A DNA stretch of 64,000 nt from Chromobacterium violaceum ATCC 12472 (GTDB lineage: Bacteria; Pseudomonadota; Gammaproteobacteria; Burkholderiales; Chromobacteriaceae), in the NCBI RefSeq assembly GCF_000007705.1, contig NC_005085.1:868001-932000 (forward strand). Reading direction: 5' to 3'. Position 1 is the first letter of the stretch. Each line of letters begins with the position of its first letter. Position numbers and translations under genes: made by a program. Below, in pieces: positions 9,002-18,498 of this stretch. The notes beneath the pieces are model-generated. The model saw nothing but the letters and a program-made list of their open reading frames with translations, did no database searches and was not told the origin of the DNA.

Positions 9002-9916
9002 TTATTCGTAGAGTAGATGTACATATTTATCAGGCAAGATAGCAAATTCACCCCACCCCAAATTATTAATGCACAAGCCAATACCACTTTCCAATACTTT
9101 TCCGAAAATAATAACCACTTTCCCGCTTGATTCGTCTCCAATTCCGTGGTCTTGGCTATCTTTGTCGGTAGCCTTTAGGCAGAAGTCTTTATATTTAGGG
9201 TTTCTGCGATACCGAAGCATTGTTTGCCGAATGTTTTCTGGTGTCTTTCCGCAGTTCCAAGATTTGGTAACTCTGCCAAAATACAATTTCGGCTCGTCGC
9301 AGGTTTCTGTGACGTTTTCGATATTTGTCAATAGATCCTTCAGGGTATAAGCAGATCTACTTCCTGGTAGATAAATGTATCGATATAGATTTTTATTGAA
9401 GTTTCGGCAAAGTCCTCGAATTGATGTAAATTCCCCTGGCAACTTGAATTCATCTCCACTATGCCTTCCAATGGGTGCAAGTGAAAGTTTGCCGCTTTGA
9501 TCTTCTACTGGATTGCCTTGATATTCTAAAGGCTCATCAATTTCTGGTCTAATCGGTCTTTTCTTCAAAAATTCTTTTACAATAGCTAGCTCGCCATTCT
9601 CAATGGCTTTCTTTGCTAATTCTTCATTCTCGAATCTCTTCCCTTCAGCTTTCTTAACGCGAAGGCTACACTCTGGGGTATAAGCTCTACTGTGCGCATA
9701 GAATGCCTTGCGTCCTTTACTATCATATTCTTTGTCCTCTGGTGAGCGGAAAAGCCCAACGCAACATTCAGGGCAGAATATATGGCCTTTCATATTTAAT
9801 GTGTATTCAGTCGGAGTAACTTCAATGGCTTTTAATCGTAGAATACTTTTTTCATCTGAGTTATAACTCCATCCTTCTAGATAGAGAGCGAATTTTATTT
9901 TGTTTGCATCATCCAT
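9002..9916 (-). CDS. Hypothetical island protein with a CoiA-like zinc-binding region
   Basis: This 304-residue protein has an unremarkable N-terminus and then a Cys/His cluster: CPECC at about residues 48-52, and AHSRAYTPEC about 25-35 residues later. The spacing of CxxC followed by FxAHS and a distal Cys resembles the zinc-binding segment at the front of CoiA-type nucleases and some restriction-like proteins. No PD-(D/E)xK motif could be assigned with confidence in the rest. The gene is AT-rich and lies upstream of the other island gene on the same strand, 160 bp apart, so the two may be co-transcribed. Function is unknown. Confidence 0.65.
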   Translation of the reverse strand: MDDANKIKFALYLEGWSYNSDEKSILRLKAIEVTPTEYTLNMKGHIFCPECCVGLFRSPEDKEYDSKGRKAFYAHSRAYTPECSLRVKKAEGKRFENEELAKKAIENGELAIVKEFLKKRPIRPEIDEPLEYQGNPVEDQSGKLSLAPIGRHSGDEFKLPGEFTSIRGLCRNFNKNLYRYIYLPGSRSAYTLKDLLTNIENVTETCDEPKLYFGRVTKSWNCGKTPENIRQTMLRYRRNPKYKDFCLKATDKDSQDHGIGDESSGKVVIIFGKVLESGIGLCINNLGWGEFAILPDKYVHLLYE

Positions 9917-10093
9917 TATTAATCTCGACTAAGGTGGCAGTACAGGCATAACAATTATTCAACAAATTCACTAGCTTTGACGAATTACGGCACAGGGGCT
10001 GTTTCTTGAAGGACCACTTTTGGCCGTTAGCAGCCAATTGTAAGCCGCAGTTTTCCCGCCGCCCAGCTAGGCACACACACCTAAAATCCCCCA

Positions 10094-10444
10094 GAAACCG
10101 TGGATTGGTTCCTAAGTCCTTGTCCTACAATGGCTTTTCATCCACGGTTTGTCCACCACCTCTCCCCCCGATTCCGTGGATGTTCCATAAACCTCAATAA
10201 AATCAATGCTATGAAGGGAAGGGCGAATCCACCATTTCCACCACATCGGCCGGCAAACCCGTGGATTAAATTTTAAGCAGCGCTCCGAAACCGTGGATAG
10301 CCCCTGTCTTCCTTTTTCACTGCTTTCCTTCTCTATCTCTTTGTTTTTTTATAAAAGAAGAAGAGAAGAAGTGGGGCAAGTCCGTAAAACTACGATGTGG
10401 AAGAAATGGGGCAAACCGTGGAAGTGGGGGGCGAAACCGTGGAT
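10094..10444. repeat. Seven copies of a 12-bp repeat (consensus SAAACCGTGGAT)
   Basis: Copies lie at 10094-10105, 10140-10151 (inverted), 10170-10181 (GATT variant), 10255-10266 (one extra C), 10287-10298, 10412-10423 (ends in AA) and 10433-10444. The core CCGTGG is in all copies. A purine-rich, AT-rich stretch (about 10335-10375) lies inside the array. The arrangement resembles iterons of a replication origin or an array of operator / recombinase sites. No Rep gene is nearby. The whole region 9917-10707 is otherwise without a recognisable gene. Confidence 0.7.
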
Positions 10445-10707
10445 GGGTTTTTCTAAACAATCAATGGCTTAGCTGATGAAGAGGGGGCTGTATACGGATT
10501 TTTTTCGCATCCTCCCGCACCCAATGGCGTGGAAACCAGTGATTTTCGGCCGTTCTCGCCGGATTGCGAGTGTCTCTGTCATATTTGCGTATGCAAGGGT
10601 TTGCTGTTGCGCGGTTTGAACGGGTAAAGGGGAAAGCGGGGACAGACCACGTTTTTAGTTCCGGATATCCTGATTCTAGCTGGAAGGAGATCAGGCCTAT
10701 TTGGACG

Positions 10708-10741
10708 TTAAAAAACCCGCAAAGCCTCGTGCTGCGGGTTT
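10708..10741 (-). terminator. Terminator downstream of tRNA-Arg
   Basis: On the minus strand a 9-bp stem (AAACCCGCA / TGCGGGTTT) with an 11-base loop is followed by TTTAAC. It begins 34 bases after the tRNA 3' end, fitting its terminator. If the island border lies in the tRNA, this terminator was brought by the island. Confidence 0.65.
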
Positions 10742-10774
10742 GTGGACTTTCCTGGACTGCTTTGGAAGAGTGGG

Positions 10775-10849
10775 TGGCGCCCCCGACAGGAATCGAACCT
10801 GTAACTGCCCCTTAGGAGGGGGCCGTTATATCCATTTAACTACGGAGAC
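10775..10849 (-). tRNA. tRNA-Arg (anticodon CCU)
   Basis: The minus strand folds as a 75-base tRNA: acceptor GTCTCCG / CGGGGGC (two G-U pairs) with an encoded 3' CCA, the D-arm sequence TAGTTAAATGGATATAAC, an anticodon stem GCCCC / GGGGC with loop CTCCTAA (anticodon complement at 10814-10816), and a T arm ACAGG-TTCGATT-CCTGT. The D-arm closely resembles known tRNA-Arg(CCU), a common integration site for mobile elements. The two G-U pairs in the acceptor may reflect replacement of the 3' end by the inserted element. Confidence 0.95.
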
Positions 10850-10868
10850 GCTTGGAAAACTGGTTTGG

Positions 10869-11837
10869 TCAGGCGCTGCGGTCCACTGACAGGCGGGCCA
10901 GCTCGATGAGAGCCTGGCGGACTTCCGAATCGGGAATGCTCTGCAAGGAGGCGATGGCCTGTTCGGCCATTTTCACGGCTTCGTTCTTGGCATATTCCAG
11001 CGCGCCGCAGGATTGTACCGCATTCAGCACATCGTGGAAACGGTCGCGGTTGGCGTTTTCCAGCGCGTCGCGCACCAGGGCGGAGGCTTCCGAACTGCCG
11101 TTGCGCATGGTGTAGATCAGCGGCAGCGTGGGTTTGCCTTCGGCCAGGTCGTCGCCCAGGCTCTTGCCTATGGTGTCGGCGTCGCCGCTGTAGTCCAGCA
11201 CGTCGTCGATGATCTGGAAGGCGGTGCCCAGGTACATGCCGTAGTCGGCCATCGCCCGCACCTGCTCGGCGGAGGCGTCGGCGATCAGCGCGCCGACGCG
11301 GGCGGCGGCTTCGAACAGCTTGGCGGTCTTGTACTGGATGACCTTCAGGTATTCGTCTTCGCTGACGTCGGTGTTGCCGATGTTCAGCAATTGCAGCACT
11401 TCGCCCTCGGCGATGATGTTGGTCGCCTCGGCCATCACTTCCAGGATGGTCATGTTGCGGGTGGTGACCATCATCTGGAAGGCGCGGGTGTAGAGGAAGT
11501 CGCCCACCAGCACGCTGGCGGCGTTGCCGAACAGTGCGTTGGCGGTCTTGCGGCCGCGGCGCAGGTCTGATTCGTCCACCACGTCGTCGTGCAGCAGGGT
11601 GGCGGTGTGAATGAACTCTATCATCGCGGCGAGTTCAAACAGGTGCTCGCCCCGGTAGCCCAGCGCGCGGCCCGACAGCAGGGTCAGGATGGGGCGCAGG
11701 CGCTTGCCCCCGGCGGAGATGATGTATTCCGCCACCTGGCGGATCAGGACGACGTCGGAGTGCAGGCGGGCGCGGATCACGCCGTCTACCGTCTGCATGT
11801 CGTCGGCTATCAGGGTTCGGAAAAGCGGGGTGGACAC
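10869..11837 (-). CDS. ispB: Octaprenyl diphosphate synthase
   Basis: This 322-residue trans-isoprenyl diphosphate synthase extends farnesyl diphosphate with isopentenyl units to make the ubiquinone side chain. Both aspartate-rich motifs are present: DDVVD in LLHDDVVDESDLRRG (about residue 80) and DDVLD in QIIDDVLDY (about 205), along with the GGKRLRP motif (about 44-50) that binds diphosphate. Length and order are typical of IspB. It is transcribed away from rplU-rpmA-obgE, the same neighbourhood as in many beta- and gammaproteobacteria, where the two units share an intergenic control region. Confidence 0.95.
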   Translation of the reverse strand: MSTPLFRTLIADDMQTVDGVIRARLHSDVVLIRQVAEYIISAGGKRLRPILTLLSGRALGYRGEHLFELAAMIEFIHTATLLHDDVVDESDLRRGRKTANALFGNAASVLVGDFLYTRAFQMMVTTRNMTILEVMAEATNIIAEGEVLQLLNIGNTDVSEDEYLKVIQYKTAKLFEAAARVGALIADASAEQVRAMADYGMYLGTAFQIIDDVLDYSGDADTIGKSLGDDLAEGKPTLPLIYTMRNGSSEASALVRDALENANRDRFHDVLNAVQSCGALEYAKNEAVKMAEQAIASLQSIPDSEVRQALIELARLSVDRSA

Positions 11838-11948
11838 GTTTTCAACCAGTTTTATCGTTGCGATGGCTACGCCAAAGCTCTGGATGTTACCAGAAAAGCC
11901 CCCGCAGCCGCCATGCCGCCGTGCTTGCCGCTTAAGTCGATGAAATCA

Positions 11949-11978
11949 TTGACAACTTGCCGGGCAGCCCTGTATAGT
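11949..11978 (+). promoter_or_regulatory. Sigma-70 promoter of rplU-rpmA
   Basis: TTGACA (11949-11954) and TATAGT (11973-11978) are separated by 18 bp and lie 56 bp before the rplU start. This is close to consensus, as expected for a ribosomal protein operon. Confidence 0.8.
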
Positions 11979-12033
11979 CTCGCGTTCCCTGCGCATCATG
12001 TGCGGGGGATTCATTTATCAGGAGCTCATGCGA

Positions 12034-12345
12034 ATGTATGCGGTCATAAAAACCGGCGGCAAGCAATACAAGGTTGCCATCGGTGAAAAACTCAAAGTAG
12101 AACAGATACCTGCAGACGTCGACAGCCAGATCGTACTTGAAGAAGTGCTGATGATTGCTGACGGTGAACAGGTTGTTGTTGGCGCCCCGCTGGTTTCCGG
12201 CGCCACCGTGAAGGCCACCGTTGTTTCCCATGGTCGTGGCGAAAAGATCCGCATCTTCAAGATGCGTCGTCGCAAGCACTACCAGAAACACCAGGGTCAT
12301 CGTCAGAACTACACCGAAATCCGCATCGACGCGATTTCGAAGTAA
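12034..12345 (+). CDS. rplU: 50S ribosomal protein L21
   Basis: This 103-residue L21 binds 23S rRNA together with L20. It begins [14 protein letters not shown], the invariant L21 N-terminus, and ends with the conserved basic segment ([15 protein letters not shown]). An in-frame ATG lies two codons earlier (12028), but the AGGAG at 12020-12024 is better spaced for 12034 and the family length supports it. rpmA follows after 12 bp, so the two are co-transcribed. Confidence 0.97.
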   Translation: MYAVIKTGGKQYKVAIGEKLKVEQIPADVDSQIVLEEVLMIADGEQVVVGAPLVSGATVKATVVSHGRGEKIRIFKMRRRKHYQKHQGHRQNYTEIRIDAISK

Positions 12346-12357
12346 GGATAAACAGTC

Positions 12358-12633
12358 ATGGCACACAAAAAAGCAGGCGGCAGCTCCCGCAACGGTCGTG
12401 ACTCCGAAGCCAAACGCCTGGGCGTTAAGGTTTACGGTAGCGAACTGATTCCGGCCGGTTCCATCATCGTGCGTCAGCGCGGCACCAAGTTCCACGCTGG
12501 CGAAAACGTCGGCCAGGGCAAGGACCACACCCTGTTCGCCAAGGTTGACGGCTACGTTGAATTCACCGTTAAGGGCGCGCAACAGCGCAAGACCGTTAAC
12601 GTGGTTCCGTACACCGGTGTAGACGGCGAATAA
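12358..12633 (+). CDS. rpmA: 50S ribosomal protein L27
   Basis: This 91-residue L27 reaches the peptidyl-transferase centre with its N-terminus. The sequence [20 protein letters not shown] is the family hallmark and carries no cleavable extension of the Firmicute kind. It is co-transcribed with rplU and followed at once by a terminator, so obgE probably has its own promoter or depends on read-through. Confidence 0.97.
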   Translation: MAHKKAGGSSRNGRDSEAKRLGVKVYGSELIPAGSIIVRQRGTKFHAGENVGQGKDHTLFAKVDGYVEFTVKGAQQRKTVNVVPYTGVDGE

Positions 12634-12653
12634 TTCGCTTTCTGACATCCGAG

Positions 12654-12684
12654 AAAGCCCTATCCTTCCGATAGGGCTTTTTTC
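12654..12684 (+). terminator. Terminator after rpmA
   Basis: The stem AAAGCCCTAT / ATAGGGCTTT with a 6-base loop is followed by a T run. Confidence 0.9.
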
Positions 12685-12735
12685 ATACCCGAGGGGCAAG
12701 GCGTGAGGGCTGGCGTGGCCAACCCTGACCCCTGA

Positions 12736-13923
<1,188 letters not shown>

Positions 13924-13952
13924 CGAAATTGCAGTATTTAACTGCTACGAGA

Positions 13953-13986
13953 GACGGGCTGGATGCATATCTAGCCCGTTTTTTTA
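13953..13986 (+). terminator. Terminator after obgE
   Basis: The stem ACGGGCT / AGCCCGT with a 12-base loop is followed by seven T residues, 30 bp after the obgE stop. From here to 14329 I see no gene or other feature. Confidence 0.9.
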
Positions 13987-14329
13987 TTCCACTTGGGCAA
14001 AATGCGGGGTTTTGGCGGATTTCTGGCAATTTACGTCGCTTTGCTGTACACCAATACCTTCACGCGTCGTTACTTCCCAAGTCGATTGGATGTTGTATTT
14101 TGTCATCAGGCGGCCGCGCTGGCGACAGCCGCCTCCGGATGGCCGTGGCATGAATTCTGCTTGTCGAAGCCGAAGCCGGGAAGAGCCGCAGACAAAGCCC
14201 CGGGCGCCGTGCCGCGCCTTCCTGTCGCGCCGTTTCGCCGGCGGGGCGGGAGGAGCCGGTCCGGGACCAGGCGCCAGGTTTTGTCATCCGCCAGCCGGGG
14301 GCCCGGCGGGCGGAGCGGCGAAATCCGGC

Positions 14330-14359
14330 TTGCTAGACGAAATACTCTAACTATATAAC
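14330..14359 (+). promoter_or_regulatory. Probable promoter of the hisJQMP operon
   Basis: TTGCTA (14330-14335) and TATATA or TATAAC (14352-14359) are spaced 16-18 bp apart in an AT-rich island within very GC-rich DNA, about 125 bp before the hisJ start. The long leader between them and the gene could hold further control elements. Confidence 0.5.
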
Positions 14360-14484
14360 TGGTGCAGCCGCCGCTTTGGACCGGGGCCGCACCGGGCGGC
14401 GCGGGCCGGGCGGGATCGGCCCGGAGAGAAAGTCCGGCACGGTCCGGATACCAACAAGGCAGTACGATTGATGAGGAGAAGGAA

Positions 14485-15264
14485 ATGAAGAAAGCACTTG
14501 CTGCGCTGGCCGTAGGCCTGATGGCCGCATCTCTGGGGGCTTACGCCAAGGACTGGAAGGAAATCCGCTTCGGCGTCGACGCCAGCTACGCGCCGTTCGA
14601 GTACAAGGCGCCGAACGGCCAGGTGGTGGGCTTCGACATCGATCTGGGCAACGAAATCTGCAAACGCATGAAAGCCAAGTGCGTGTGGGTGGAAAACGAT
14701 TTCGACGGCATGATCCCGGCGCTGAAGGCCAAGAAGTTCGACGGCGTGCTGTCGTCGATGTCGATGACCGAGGCCCGGATGAAGGAAATCGCCTTCTCCG
14801 CCAAGCTGTTCAACACTCCGACCCGCATGGTCGCCAAGGCCGGTTCCGGCCTGATGCCGACCCCGGCCTCGCTGAAGGGCAAGCGCGTGGGCGTGGAGCA
14901 GGGCACCATCCAGGAAGCCTACGCCAAGAAGCACTGGGCGCCGGCAGGCGTGGAAGTGGTCCCCTACCAGAACCAGACCCTGGTGCTGGCCGACCTGACC
15001 GCGGGCCGCCTGGACGCGTCCTTGCAGGACGCGGTGCAGGCCGACATCGGCTTCCTGAAGAAGCCTGAGGGCAAGGGCTTCGCCTTCGCCGGCAAGGACC
15101 TGGTCGACCCGCAGACCCTGGGCGAAGGCGCCGGCATCGGCCTGCGCAAGGAAGACAAGGACCTGAAGGCCGGCATCGACAAGGCGATCGCCGACATGCT
15201 GAAGGACGGCACCTACAAGAAGATTGAGAAGAAATACTTCACCTTCGACGTGTACGGCGGCTGA
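14485..15264 (+). CDS. hisJ: Periplasmic histidine / basic amino acid binding protein
   Basis: This 259-residue protein captures histidine, lysine, arginine or ornithine for the HisQMP importer. A Sec signal peptide (MKKALAALAVGLMAASLGAYA) precedes the mature protein KDWKEIRFGVDASYAPFE. Conserved HisJ/ArgT segments include VGFDIDLGNEICKRM, SLKGKRVGVEQGT, QDAVQADIGFL and the C-terminal KKYFTFDVYGG, which is nearly identical to the enterobacterial proteins. A ribosome-binding site (GAGGAGAAGG) sits 3 bp before the start. A longer in-frame start at 14362 would hide the signal peptide. Which basic amino acid is preferred cannot be read from sequence. Confidence 0.93.
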   Translation: MKKALAALAVGLMAASLGAYAKDWKEIRFGVDASYAPFEYKAPNGQVVGFDIDLGNEICKRMKAKCVWVENDFDGMIPALKAKKFDGVLSSMSMTEARMKEIAFSAKLFNTPTRMVAKAGSGLMPTPASLKGKRVGVEQGTIQEAYAKKHWAPAGVEVVPYQNQTLVLADLTAGRLDASLQDAVQADIGFLKKPEGKGFAFAGKDLVDPQTLGEGAGIGLRKEDKDLKAGIDKAIADMLKDGTYKKIEKKYFTFDVYGG

Positions 15265-15308
15265 CGCCGTTCCGGGCGAGCGGCCCGTCCGCCCGCCCGC
15301 GCTGTGAT

Positions 15309-15329
15309 GCGCCCCGCTTTGCGGGGCGT
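15309..15329 (+). promoter_or_regulatory. Intergenic hairpin between hisJ and hisQ
   Basis: The stem GCCCCGC / GCGGGGC with a 3-base loop has no T run. Such hairpins after binding-protein genes usually stabilise the upstream mRNA or reduce read-through, giving more HisJ than membrane components. Confidence 0.6.
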
Positions 15330-15400
15330 ATTGATCTGGAGCGTCCGCCGCCATTCGGCAACATAAGCCGGAGGCCGCGGCCACTCGACAAGGGGAACAT

Positions 15401-16090
15401 ATGTTTCTGGATGGATTCGGTCCCATTATCTGGCAGGGGACTCTGGTGACGCTGGAGCTGTCGGTGCTGTCGCTGCTGCTGGCCTTCGCCATTGGTCTGG
15501 TCGGCGCCGGCGCCAAGCTGTCGCACAACCCGCTGCTGGGCGGCGTGTCCACGCTGTACACCACGCTGGTGCGCGGCGTGCCCGACCTGGTGCTGATGCT
15601 GCTGATCTTCTACAGCCTGCAGATCGGCATGAACAAGATCACCGAGGCGCTGCGCATCGAGCAGATCGACCTCGACCCGTTCGTGTCCGGCATCGTCACG
15701 CTGGGCTTCATCTACGGCGCCTATTTCACCGAGACGCTGCGCGGCGCCTTCCTGTCCGTGCCCAAGGGGCAGATCGAGGCCGGCATCGCCTACGGGATGA
15801 CGAGCTGGCAGGTGTTCCATCGCGTGCAGTTTCCGCAGATGATGCGCTTCGCGCTGCCCGGCATCTCCAACAACTGGCAGGTGATGCTGAAAGCCACCGC
15901 CCTGGTGTCCATCATCGGCCTGGCCGACGTGGTGAAGGCATCGGTGGACGCCGGCAAGAGCACTTATAAAGTCTTCTTCTTCACGCTGGTGGCGGGCGCC
16001 ATCTACCTGGCGCTGACCACGCTGTCCAATTTCGTGCTGGCGAAGCTGGAACGCCGCTATTCCACCGGCGTGCGGGAGGCCGACCTATGA
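15401..16090 (+). CDS. hisQ: Histidine / basic amino acid ABC transporter permease HisQ
   Basis: This 229-residue inner-membrane permease has about five hydrophobic segments. The family EAA loop reads EAGIAYGMTSWQVFHRVQFPQ (about residues 127-147), the contact site for the ATPase HisP. It starts 137 bp after hisJ, behind AAGGGGA, and overlaps the next gene by 4 bp (ATGA). It pairs with HisM as the transmembrane heterodimer. Confidence 0.92.
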   Translation: MFLDGFGPIIWQGTLVTLELSVLSLLLAFAIGLVGAGAKLSHNPLLGGVSTLYTTLVRGVPDLVLMLLIFYSLQIGMNKITEALRIEQIDLDPFVSGIVTLGFIYGAYFTETLRGAFLSVPKGQIEAGIAYGMTSWQVFHRVQFPQMMRFALPGISNNWQVMLKATALVSIIGLADVVKASVDAGKSTYKVFFFTLVAGAIYLALTTLSNFVLAKLERRYSTGVREADL

Positions 16091-16800
16091 TAGACATCAT
16101 CCAGCAATACTGGCGGGCCTTCCTGTGGAGCGACGGCTACCACCTGTCCGGCCTGGCCGTCACCATGTGGCTGTTGGTGCTGTCCATCGCCTTCGGTTTC
16201 GTCGTGTCCATCCCGCTGGCGGTGGCGCGCGTGTCCAAGGTCAAATGGCTGGCGCGCGCGGTGTGGCTGTACACCTACGTGTTCCGCGGCACCCCGCTCT
16301 ACGTGCAGCTGATCTTCTTCTACAGCGGCATGTACAGCCTGGAGGTGGTGCGCGAGGTGGGCTTCCTCAACCACTTTTTCCGCGAAGGCTACAACTGCAC
16401 CATCCTGGCGTTCGCGCTGAACACCTGCGCCTACACCACCGAGATCTTCGCCGGCGCGATCAAGGCCACGCCCTACGGCGAGATCGAGGCCGGGCGCGCC
16501 TACGGCATGAGCCCCTTCACGCTGTACCGCCGGGTGATCATCCCGTCGGCGCTGCGCCGGGCGCTGCCGGCGTACAGCAACGAGGTGATCCTGATGCTGC
16601 ACGCCACCACCGTGGCTTTCACCGCCACCGTGCCGGATATCCTGAAGGTCGCGCGCGACGTCAACGCCGCCACATACGATTCCTTCAACGCCTTCGGCCT
16701 GGCAGCCTTGCTGTATCTGAGCATCACCTTTATTCTGGTCGGCCTGTTCCGCAAGGCTGAAGCCCGCTGGCTCGCTTACCTGCATCCGACCAAGAGCTGA
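16087..16800 (+). CDS. hisM: Histidine / basic amino acid ABC transporter permease HisM
   Basis: This 237-residue permease overlaps the end of hisQ. Residues 18-50 form the first membrane helix. The YVFRGTPLYVQLIFFYSG segment and the EAA loop (EAGRAYGMSPFTLYRRVIIP, about 136-155) are diagnostic of HisM/ArtM. The final segment LVGLFRKAEARWLAYL matches the typical HisM C-terminus. hisP follows 21 bp later. Confidence 0.92.
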   Translation: MIDIIQQYWRAFLWSDGYHLSGLAVTMWLLVLSIAFGFVVSIPLAVARVSKVKWLARAVWLYTYVFRGTPLYVQLIFFYSGMYSLEVVREVGFLNHFFREGYNCTILAFALNTCAYTTEIFAGAIKATPYGEIEAGRAYGMSPFTLYRRVIIPSALRRALPAYSNEVILMLHATTVAFTATVPDILKVARDVNAATYDSFNAFGLAALLYLSITFILVGLFRKAEARWLAYLHPTKS

Positions 16801-16821
16801 GAAATACTGGGGATTTATTAG

Positions 16822-17589
<768 letters not shown>

Positions 17590-17614
17590 GACTATCCCTG
17601 CCAAAGGGGGTAGG

Positions 17615-17652
17615 AAACCCGCCGGAGCGGTCAGCCGGCGGGTTTGTTTTTT
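17615..17652 (+). terminator. Terminator of hisJQMP
   Basis: An 11-bp stem (AAACCCGCCGG / CCGGCGGGTTT) with a 9-base loop is followed by GTTTTTT. Confidence 0.9.
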
Positions 17653-17710
17653 GGCGCGCGCGAAGGTTGTGGATAACTTCAGGTTTGGCGGATCGCTGTG
17701 GATAAGGTGG

Positions 17711-17968
17711 TCAGGGCGCGCCGGCGGCCGGCTGCTGCGAGCGGAACAGCGTCCACTCCTCCACCGTCCGGCCATCGGGCAGCTGGCACAGCGCGTATTC
17801 GTTGCCGGCGGCGTCCTTCTGCGGCAACAGCTTGCCGCCTTGCTTCACGCAATGGACCGAGGCCGGATTGGCCATGCCCACCGCCTTCGGCTGCGGCGCG
17901 GGATTTTGCGCGCAGGCGGCCAGAAGGAATGCGGGCAGCGTGGCGAGTAGGGGTTTCAGCGTTTTCAT
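17711..17968 (-). CDS. DUF333-family lipoprotein
   Basis: The 85-residue product begins with a lipoprotein signal peptide and a LAAC lipobox (Cys19), so it is probably anchored to a membrane facing the periplasm. The mature part matches the DUF333 pattern: ANPASVHCVKQGGKL, then CQLPDGRTVEEWTLFR, with two conserved cysteines. Some relatives were labelled putative hemolysins without evidence; the real function is unknown. Its ATG overlaps the stop of the upstream ivy-type gene by 4 bp, so the two are translated from one mRNA. Confidence 0.82.
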   Translation of the reverse strand: MKTLKPLLATLPAFLLAACAQNPAPQPKAVGMANPASVHCVKQGGKLLPQKDAAGNEYALCQLPDGRTVEEWTLFRSQQPAAGAP

Positions 17969-18438
17969 TTCCAGTTCGGATCCTGTTTCAGTTGTTGCAT
18001 CAGATAGGCGCGCTGGTTTTTGTCCGGCTTGCCGAACCAGCGGTAGCTGGCGTGCTTGGCCGGGTGATCCACCGCCTCGGGCACGTCGGCCACCGTTACC
18101 AGCAGGCCGACGGCGCGGCGCTTGTCGGCGCTGAACAGGCCGAAGAAGCGGTTGGACGCGCAGTCGTGCGGCTTGCACATCTCGCCGGCCAGGTAGCGTT
18201 TGCCGGCAATGAAGGCGGAGTGGTAGGGCGCGCTGGTGGCGCGGGCTTCGCGCAGCCACTCCGGCGCGTCTTTGGCGCCTGCCGTCATGCTCATCCAGGC
18301 CGCCTGGTAATCCGGCTGGCGCGCCAGCTCGGCGAACACCGCTTCGGCGGCCGGCGCCGAGGAGGCGGGCGCGGCGACGGCCGGCGCGGCCGGCAGCAGG
18401 ATGGACAGGGACAATAGCAGGGGGGCGAGCGTTTTCAT
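17965..18438 (-). CDS. ivy: Ivy-type inhibitor of vertebrate C-type lysozyme
   Basis: The 157-residue product carries a Sec signal peptide (MKTLAPLLLSLSILLPAAPAVA) and the family signature CKPHDC (about residues 88-93). The loop in Ivy proteins plugs the lysozyme active site, and the two cysteines form its disulphide. It acts in the periplasm to protect peptidoglycan. The start at 18438 was chosen over a frame beginning at 18486 because only it exposes the signal peptide. It forms a two-gene operon with the DUF333 lipoprotein, which suggests an envelope-protection unit. Confidence 0.85.
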   Translation of the reverse strand: MKTLAPLLLSLSILLPAAPAVAAPASSAPAAEAVFAELARQPDYQAAWMSMTAGAKDAPEWLREARATSAPYHSAFIAGKRYLAGEMCKPHDCASNRFFGLFSADKRRAVGLLVTVADVPEAVDHPAKHASYRWFGKPDKNQRAYLMQQLKQDPNWK

Positions 18439-18498
18439 GAGGCGGATTCCGGCGGCGATGCAAAACAGCTTGGATCGCCGCCGCAAGCGAAAATTCCG

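Larger units (their letters stand above)
7760..10798. mobile_element. Remnant genomic island at tRNA-Arg(CCU)
   Basis: The 3.0-kb stretch is bounded by a 17-bp near-perfect repeat of the tRNA 3' end. Its base composition is clearly more AT-rich than that of its neighbours, and it holds two unknown genes on the minus strand plus a repeat cluster. No integrase, transposase or replication gene is visible, so the element appears reduced or non-autonomous. Border placement depends on a short repeat and is an inference. Confidence 0.55.

Noticed and set aside
8935-9141. 68-residue frame with one hydrophobic segment on the minus strand
   Set aside because: It overlaps the 3' part of the 304-residue island gene in another frame and begins at a TTG without a ribosome-binding site. 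A small membrane protein is not excluded.
10094-10444. CRISPR array
   Set aside because: Repeats are only 12 bp, irregularly spaced and in both orientations, and no cas gene is present.
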